Shown here piece by piece: positions 60,997 through 64,000 of a stretch of DNA of 64,000 nucleotides. The notes beneath the pieces are model-generated. The model made no database searches, was not told where the DNA came from, and saw nothing but the letters and a program-made list of their open reading frames with translations. Positions within the stretch are counted from its first letter, which is position 1; every line of letters starts with the position of its first letter. Made by a program: the position numbers and the translations under genes. This DNA comes from Rhizobium sp. (lineage in GTDB: Bacteria > Pseudomonadota > Gammaproteobacteria > Burkholderiales > Thiobacillaceae): NCBI GenBank assembly GCA_019459285.1, contig JAIBEL010000029.1, positions 62,001 to 126,000 of the forward strand, read 5' to 3'.

Positions 60997-61083
60997 ACTT
61001 AACGTAGAGCTAACCGGCGCTGCGCGGCTTTATCGCGCAGCGTCCAGAGAGCGAAGCGAACGGGGTTGAGCGCCGGGTTGGGC
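60997..61083 (-). other. attC site d
   Basis: R'' GCCCAAC (61083-61077) and R' GTTAAGT (61003-60997) flank complementary arms CCCGGCGCTC and AGCGCCGGTTAGC and an internal CGCTGCGCG/CGCGCAGCG hairpin. It is nearly identical over its length to site a, showing that the two cassettes acquired sites of the same family. Confidence 0.92.
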
Positions 61084-61086
61084 CTA

Positions 61087-61731
61087 TTATTTGCCACCGC
61101 GTGACCCCGCGAGCGCAGTGAAGACACCAAGACCGATGAACACACCGCCACCGAGACGCCGACCGATGCGCCGAGCAACGCTGCCGCGTAACGCTGGCGC
61201 GACCGCACCCGCAGCCAAAGCGTAGGCGCTGTCGGTTACTGCGGCGATTGCCACGAAGAGAGAACCAAGCGCTACGCTCTGAAACATGGGGGGCACGTTG
61301 GGACTCAGGAACTGCGGCAGAAAAGCAGCAAAGAAAACCGTGGTTTTGGGATTGAGCAGAGCAACAACGAACCCGTCACGGAAGACACGCGTAAGGGACG
61401 CAACGGCTGGAACGGTGCCGAAATTCTCGGCAGGTGAGGAACGGAGCATTTGCACACCGAGGTGCACAAGGTACAGCGCGCCGGCATACTTGACTACGGA
61501 GAAAGCAAGTGACGAAACCGCAAACAGAGCGGCAAGACCAACTGAGGCAGCAATCGCGTTGCCGAGGTTGCCGAGAGCGACTCCCGCCACCGACACCAAC
61601 CCGGAACGGCGCCCCTGAACAAGGCTGCGCGTAACGATGTAAAGCACGCCAGGCCCAGGCGTAACGGCGAGGACAAAGCTCGCAAGAAGGAATGCGGAGA
61701 ACAGTGGCCAAGGCGGAAAGACATCAGTCAT
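61087..61731 (-). CDS. Cassette gene 2: LysE-family amino-acid exporter
   Basis: The 214-residue protein has about six membrane helices and the LysE/RhtB signature: FLLASFVLAVTPGPGVLYIV, SLVQGRRSGLVSVAGVALG, FRDGFVVALLNPKTTVFFAA, FLPQFLSP. It exports amino acids or related metabolites. ATG 61731 follows GAGG; the TTG at 61755 lies in the attC of the previous cassette. Transporters of this family are often found in environmental integron cassettes. Confidence 0.92.
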   Translation of the reverse strand: MTDVFPPWPLFSAFLLASFVLAVTPGPGVLYIVTRSLVQGRRSGLVSVAGVALGNLGNAIAASVGLAALFAVSSLAFSVVKYAGALYLVHLGVQMLRSSPAENFGTVPAVASLTRVFRDGFVVALLNPKTTVFFAAFLPQFLSPNVPPMFQSVALGSLFVAIAAVTDSAYALAAGAVAPALRGSVARRIGRRLGGGVFIGLGVFTALAGSRGGK

Positions 61732-61749
61732 TGCGGCAACCTCGAATAG

Positions 61750-61827
61750 GCCCAACGTAGAGATAACCGGCGGCGCTCCAGCGCCGTCCAGCGACCGAAG
61801 GGAGCGAGGTTGAGCGCAGGGTTAGAG
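61750..61827 (-). other. attC site e
   Basis: R'' CTCTAAC (61827-61821) and R' GTTGGGC (61756-61750) flank the arms CCTGCGCTC and CCGCCGGTTATC and an internal hairpin GACGGCGC/GCGCCG. The R'' first base departs from RYYYAAC but agrees with the cassette's own leading bases. Confidence 0.85.
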
Positions 61828-61839
61828 TGCATTTTGGGG

Positions 61840-62130
61840 CTAGCCTCTACTATCACGAATTTCGTTAATGTAGAGATCTTCAAGTTCATACATTCGATCT
61901 TCCACTTTCCCGAAAATTAAATCTGATTTGGAAATTCCGAAATGTGGGTAGTAGGAGCCGGGTAACGTTCCCGCAGTGGCCATGTCTCGCCATCGCCGGA
62001 CGTTCTTCAGTGCTATATCCGCACAGGGGTAATCCGTCGAGTCATTCCCATATTTTTCGATCGCCACCTCAAGCTCAGCAATAACCTCGCTCGCAAGGAG
62101 CACGAAACGTTCGATGGCTGGCTTATTCAC
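61840..62130 (-). CDS. Cassette gene 1: small soluble protein of unknown function
   Basis: The 96-residue protein (GTG start at 62130, eight bases inside the cassette) is helical and acidic: IERFVLLASEVIAELEVAIE, CADIALKNVRRWRDM, FGKVEDRMYELEDLYINEIR. It has no membrane segment and no family that I recognise. It is the cassette nearest the expected attI end, and so would be the most recently inserted. Confidence 0.65.
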   Translation of the reverse strand: MNKPAIERFVLLASEVIAELEVAIEKYGNDSTDYPCADIALKNVRRWRDMATAGTLPGSYYPHFGISKSDLIFGKVEDRMYELEDLYINEIRDSRG

Positions 62131-62137
62131 TCTTGCA

Positions 62138-62144
62138 CTCTAAC
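62138..62144 (-). other. Cassette boundary core site (GTTAGAG) at the leading end of the array
   Basis: On the minus strand GTTAGAG begins cassette 1 and is complementary to its attC R'' (CTCTAAC). Sequence to the right does not form an attC. In a complete integron attI would be here. Confidence 0.75.
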
Positions 62145-62566
62145 AGTTAATATAGAGACCCGTGGGTCCGGACGTTTTTAATAATAGAGACAGGCATTTC
62201 GTGAGTCTATCGTCTTGATTCTTATGTAGATGTTCGTCCAGCTGTCTCTTTATTACGTTATGCGAAAGGAGACACAGGCTGTCCGGATTATGCCCCTGAT
62301 TTTTTCCCTTAACTACTAGGATCGAACCTCATGGGGGCGGCCAACGCCCCGCCTGCTCGATTAAGTTTCCATCGTTTGGGTTGCTTCACTGACTGTTCTT
62401 GGCCAAGAAGCTGACGTGATGTCTAGCTGACAGGACGGGCTGCTTCGGCCGAAGTTCGGCCGGCCGTGACCTCCTCTCCCACCTGCGGCTTCGTATCCAT
62501 AGCGGTCGACTGCCTACACAGCCAAAGTGGCTGGGCGCGCGCAGCGCCGTCGCCTGAAATCCCCGA
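62145..62566. other. Noncoding segment at the leading end of the array, with an inverted repeat
   Basis: No integrase frame or fragment is visible in these 422 bases. An imperfect inverted repeat (TAATAATAGAGACAG at 62179-62193, CTGTCTCTTTATTA at 62242-62255) surrounds an AT-rich loop. The left part is AT-rich and the right part GC-rich. It may be an attI relic, an inserted element or ordinary intergenic DNA. Confidence 0.5.
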
Positions 62567-63898
62567 TTACTTCTGGCCCCCGGGCAGGGTTGACACCTGG
62601 AAGCGGTTGCCGCCATTCCGCTTGGCTTCATACATCGCCTGGTCGGCATGACGGATCAGTTGCGTGTAATCGCCGGAATGTTCGGGATACAGCGCGATGC
62701 CGATGCTCGGCGGGACATGTACCCGATGCCCGGCCAGATCGAAAGGCCGCTCGAGGGCTATCCGGATTTTTTCGGCGACGACCAGGGCGCACTCCGGAGG
62801 CGAAACGTCATTGAGCAGCACCAGGAACTCGTCGCCGCCGACGCGGCCGATGGTGTCCGATTCACGTACGCACTGCTTGAGGCGATGGGCCACTTCCTGC
62901 AGGAGCAGGTCGCCGACTTGATGCCCCAGGGCGTCGTTCACCTGCTTGAATTTATCCAGATCGAGATAGAGCAGGGCAAGCGAGGTACGGTGCCGTTCTG
63001 CGTAGCGCAGCGCGGCCTGCAGGCGATCATGGAACAGTTCGCGATTGGGCAGGCCGGTCAGCGGGTCGTGACGCGCGATGTGCTGCAGCCAGGCTTCCAT
63101 CTGCTTGCGCTCGATCACGGGCGCAACCTGGTTGGCGACGAACTGCAGCAGTTCGACATCTTCCACGGTATAGCGGGCCTCGGCGTGATAGTTCTTCACC
63201 ATGAGGGCCCCGATGACGCCCTTCTTCGCATTGAGCGGAACGCCCAGCCAGTTCAATGCATTTCCCTTGGCATCGGGCGTCAGCAGCAAAATTTGCCCGC
63301 CCCGGATGATCTCCTCGCTCAGTGCTGCCGCATCCGGTTCCGTGTGCGACGGGTCGTGTTCGTCGACCAGATACGGAAAGCTCAACGCGTCCCTGTCTTC
63401 ATCGTAAAGCGACACGAAGAAATTGGTGGCGGGCAGCAAGCCGCCGATGATCTGATGGATTTGCTGAAACAGGGTGACGAGATCTTCCGCCCAGTGTGCG
63501 GCCTCGGAAATGGCATACAGGGCCGCCTGCATGGAGTCGGCGCGTTTGCGTTGGGTCACGTCGCGTGCCACGGCGACCCGTACCAGGTCCGTCTCGGACC
63601 ATCGGGCCGACCACATGACATGGACGATCTGGCCGTCCTTGCGTACATAGCGGTTCTCGAAATGGGGCTGGGGTTGGCCGGCGACGATCTCGGCCGCGGC
63701 CTGCAGCGTCCGCGGCCGGTCTTCATGAAACACAAAATCGATCATCGGCTTGCCGATCATCTCTTCGGGGGTGTAGCCGAAGATGCGTTCGCACGCGGCG
63801 CTGACGAACACAAAGTGCCCCTGCGTATCCACGACGCAGATAGCGTCGAGCAGCAGGTCCAGAACATTGTTCAGGGAAACGGGGCTATTCGTCTTCAT
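62567..63898 (-). CDS. Diguanylate cyclase with PAS and GAF sensor domains
   Basis: The 443-residue soluble protein has a PAS domain (about residues 10-120, AICVVDTQGHFVFVSAACER), a GAF domain (about 135-265, GGLLPATNFFVSLYDEDRDA) and a GGDEF domain (about 275-440, HDPLTGLPNRELFHDRLQAA). The active site is intact (RVGGDEFLV) and the product-inhibition site RESD lies five residues before RVGGDEF-type context, as required for an RxxD I-site. It makes cyclic di-GMP from GTP. It lacks an EAL domain and membrane helices, so it senses a cytoplasmic signal. Confidence 0.95.
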   Translation of the reverse strand: MKTNSPVSLNNVLDLLLDAICVVDTQGHFVFVSAACERIFGYTPEEMIGKPMIDFVFHEDRPRTLQAAAEIVAGQPQPHFENRYVRKDGQIVHVMWSARWSETDLVRVAVARDVTQRKRADSMQAALYAISEAAHWAEDLVTLFQQIHQIIGGLLPATNFFVSLYDEDRDALSFPYLVDEHDPSHTEPDAAALSEEIIRGGQILLLTPDAKGNALNWLGVPLNAKKGVIGALMVKNYHAEARYTVEDVELLQFVANQVAPVIERKQMEAWLQHIARHDPLTGLPNRELFHDRLQAALRYAERHRTSLALLYLDLDKFKQVNDALGHQVGDLLLQEVAHRLKQCVRESDTIGRVGGDEFLVLLNDVSPPECALVVAEKIRIALERPFDLAGHRVHVPPSIGIALYPEHSGDYTQLIRHADQAMYEAKRNGGNRFQVSTLPGGQK

Positions 63899-64000
63899 GC
63901 AAGCGCAGCCATGGGATGGGCAGCCGATCCGGATCGGTCATGGGGCTCCATTGTTGCTGCATAAAATTTCTCGCTGCATATCCTGTCGAGTCACGGATCG

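Larger units (their letters stand above)
58893..62144 (-). mobile_element. Integron gene-cassette array without integrase (CALIN), five cassettes
   Basis: Five single-gene cassettes, all read on the minus strand, are separated by attC sites at 58893-58979, 59440-59505, 60399-60468, 60997-61083 and 61750-61827. For every cassette the first bases (TTAGAG, TTGGGC, TTAAGT, TTGGGC, TTAGCC, from right to left) are complementary to the R'' box of its own attC (CTCTAAC, GCCCAAC, ACTTAAC, GCCCAAC, GGCTAAC). This correspondence is the defining property of integron cassettes and is unlikely to arise by chance. No intI gene is found between 62144 and the GGDEF gene. Confidence 0.92.

Noticed and set aside
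62179-62255. A sixth attC or an attI formed by the AT-rich inverted repeat
   Set aside because: No proper R'/R'' boxes sit at the ends of this repeat, and its stem does not connect to the GTTAGAG boundary, so it was recorded only as an inverted repeat.

Overview
The window looks like part of the chromosome of a GC-rich betaproteobacterial sulfur oxidiser of the Thiobacillus type. The best indicators are aprM-aprB-aprA (dissimilatory APS reductase with its AprM membrane anchor), a DsrC/TusE-like protein, three PEP-CTERM proteins and a complete assimilatory nitrate pathway. The genus is inferred from gene content only.

Layout. 0-4.2 kb: a PEP-CTERM protein running off the left edge, an AI-2E family exporter and an AsmA protein. 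4.3-11.1 kb: a stress-flavoured, mostly minus-strand block with a cysteine-free DsrC-like protein, SodB, KatE, two paralogous exported Cys-pair proteins that share an upstream box, small basic or hydrophilic proteins, a PRC-barrel protein and a BLUF photoreceptor facing a Crp/Fnr regulator. 11.9-14.8 kb: copA-cueR behind a textbook CueR promoter. 14.8-17.1 kb: TonB, a dienelactone-hydrolase-like protein and a DUF4124 protein. 17.1-21.8 kb: nitrate regulation and uptake, comprising a NasT-type ANTAR protein and nrtA-globin-nrtB-nrtC, with two sigma-54 promoters, an NtrC dyad and two leader terminators. 21.9-27.3 kb: the Anbu proteasome homologue and two transglutaminase-like proteins. 27.4-40.9 kb: an accessory region with visibly lower GC in parts, broken genes, dispersed degenerate repeats, small stress operons, two PEP-CTERM genes and an unknown lipoprotein pair. 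40.9-45.4 kb: aprMBA and three small downstream genes. 45.5-49.2 kb: a VOC/HPPD-like protein, an alpha-E protein and a circularly permuted ATP-grasp protein, which are the usual partners of Anbu. 49.5-51.4 kb: minCDE. 51.9-58.6 kb: nirD, nirB, trpD2/ybiB and nasA, with two more sigma-54 promoters. 58.9-62.1 kb: an array of five integron gene cassettes with five attC sites but no integrase gene in the window (a CALIN). 62.6-63.9 kb: a PAS-GAF-GGDEF diguanylate cyclase.

How the genes work together. NrtABC imports nitrate, NasA reduces it to nitrite and NirBD reduces nitrite to ammonium. The four sigma-54 promoters predict a common RpoN/NtrC nitrogen signal, and the terminators in the NasT and nrtA leaders predict a second, nitrate-dependent antitermination layer. 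AprMBA oxidises sulfite through APS for energy. The most unusual element is the cassette array. In all five cassettes the leading TTRRRY-like bases are complementary to the R'' box of the cassette's own attC, and four of the five products are of unknown function, three of them membrane-anchored.
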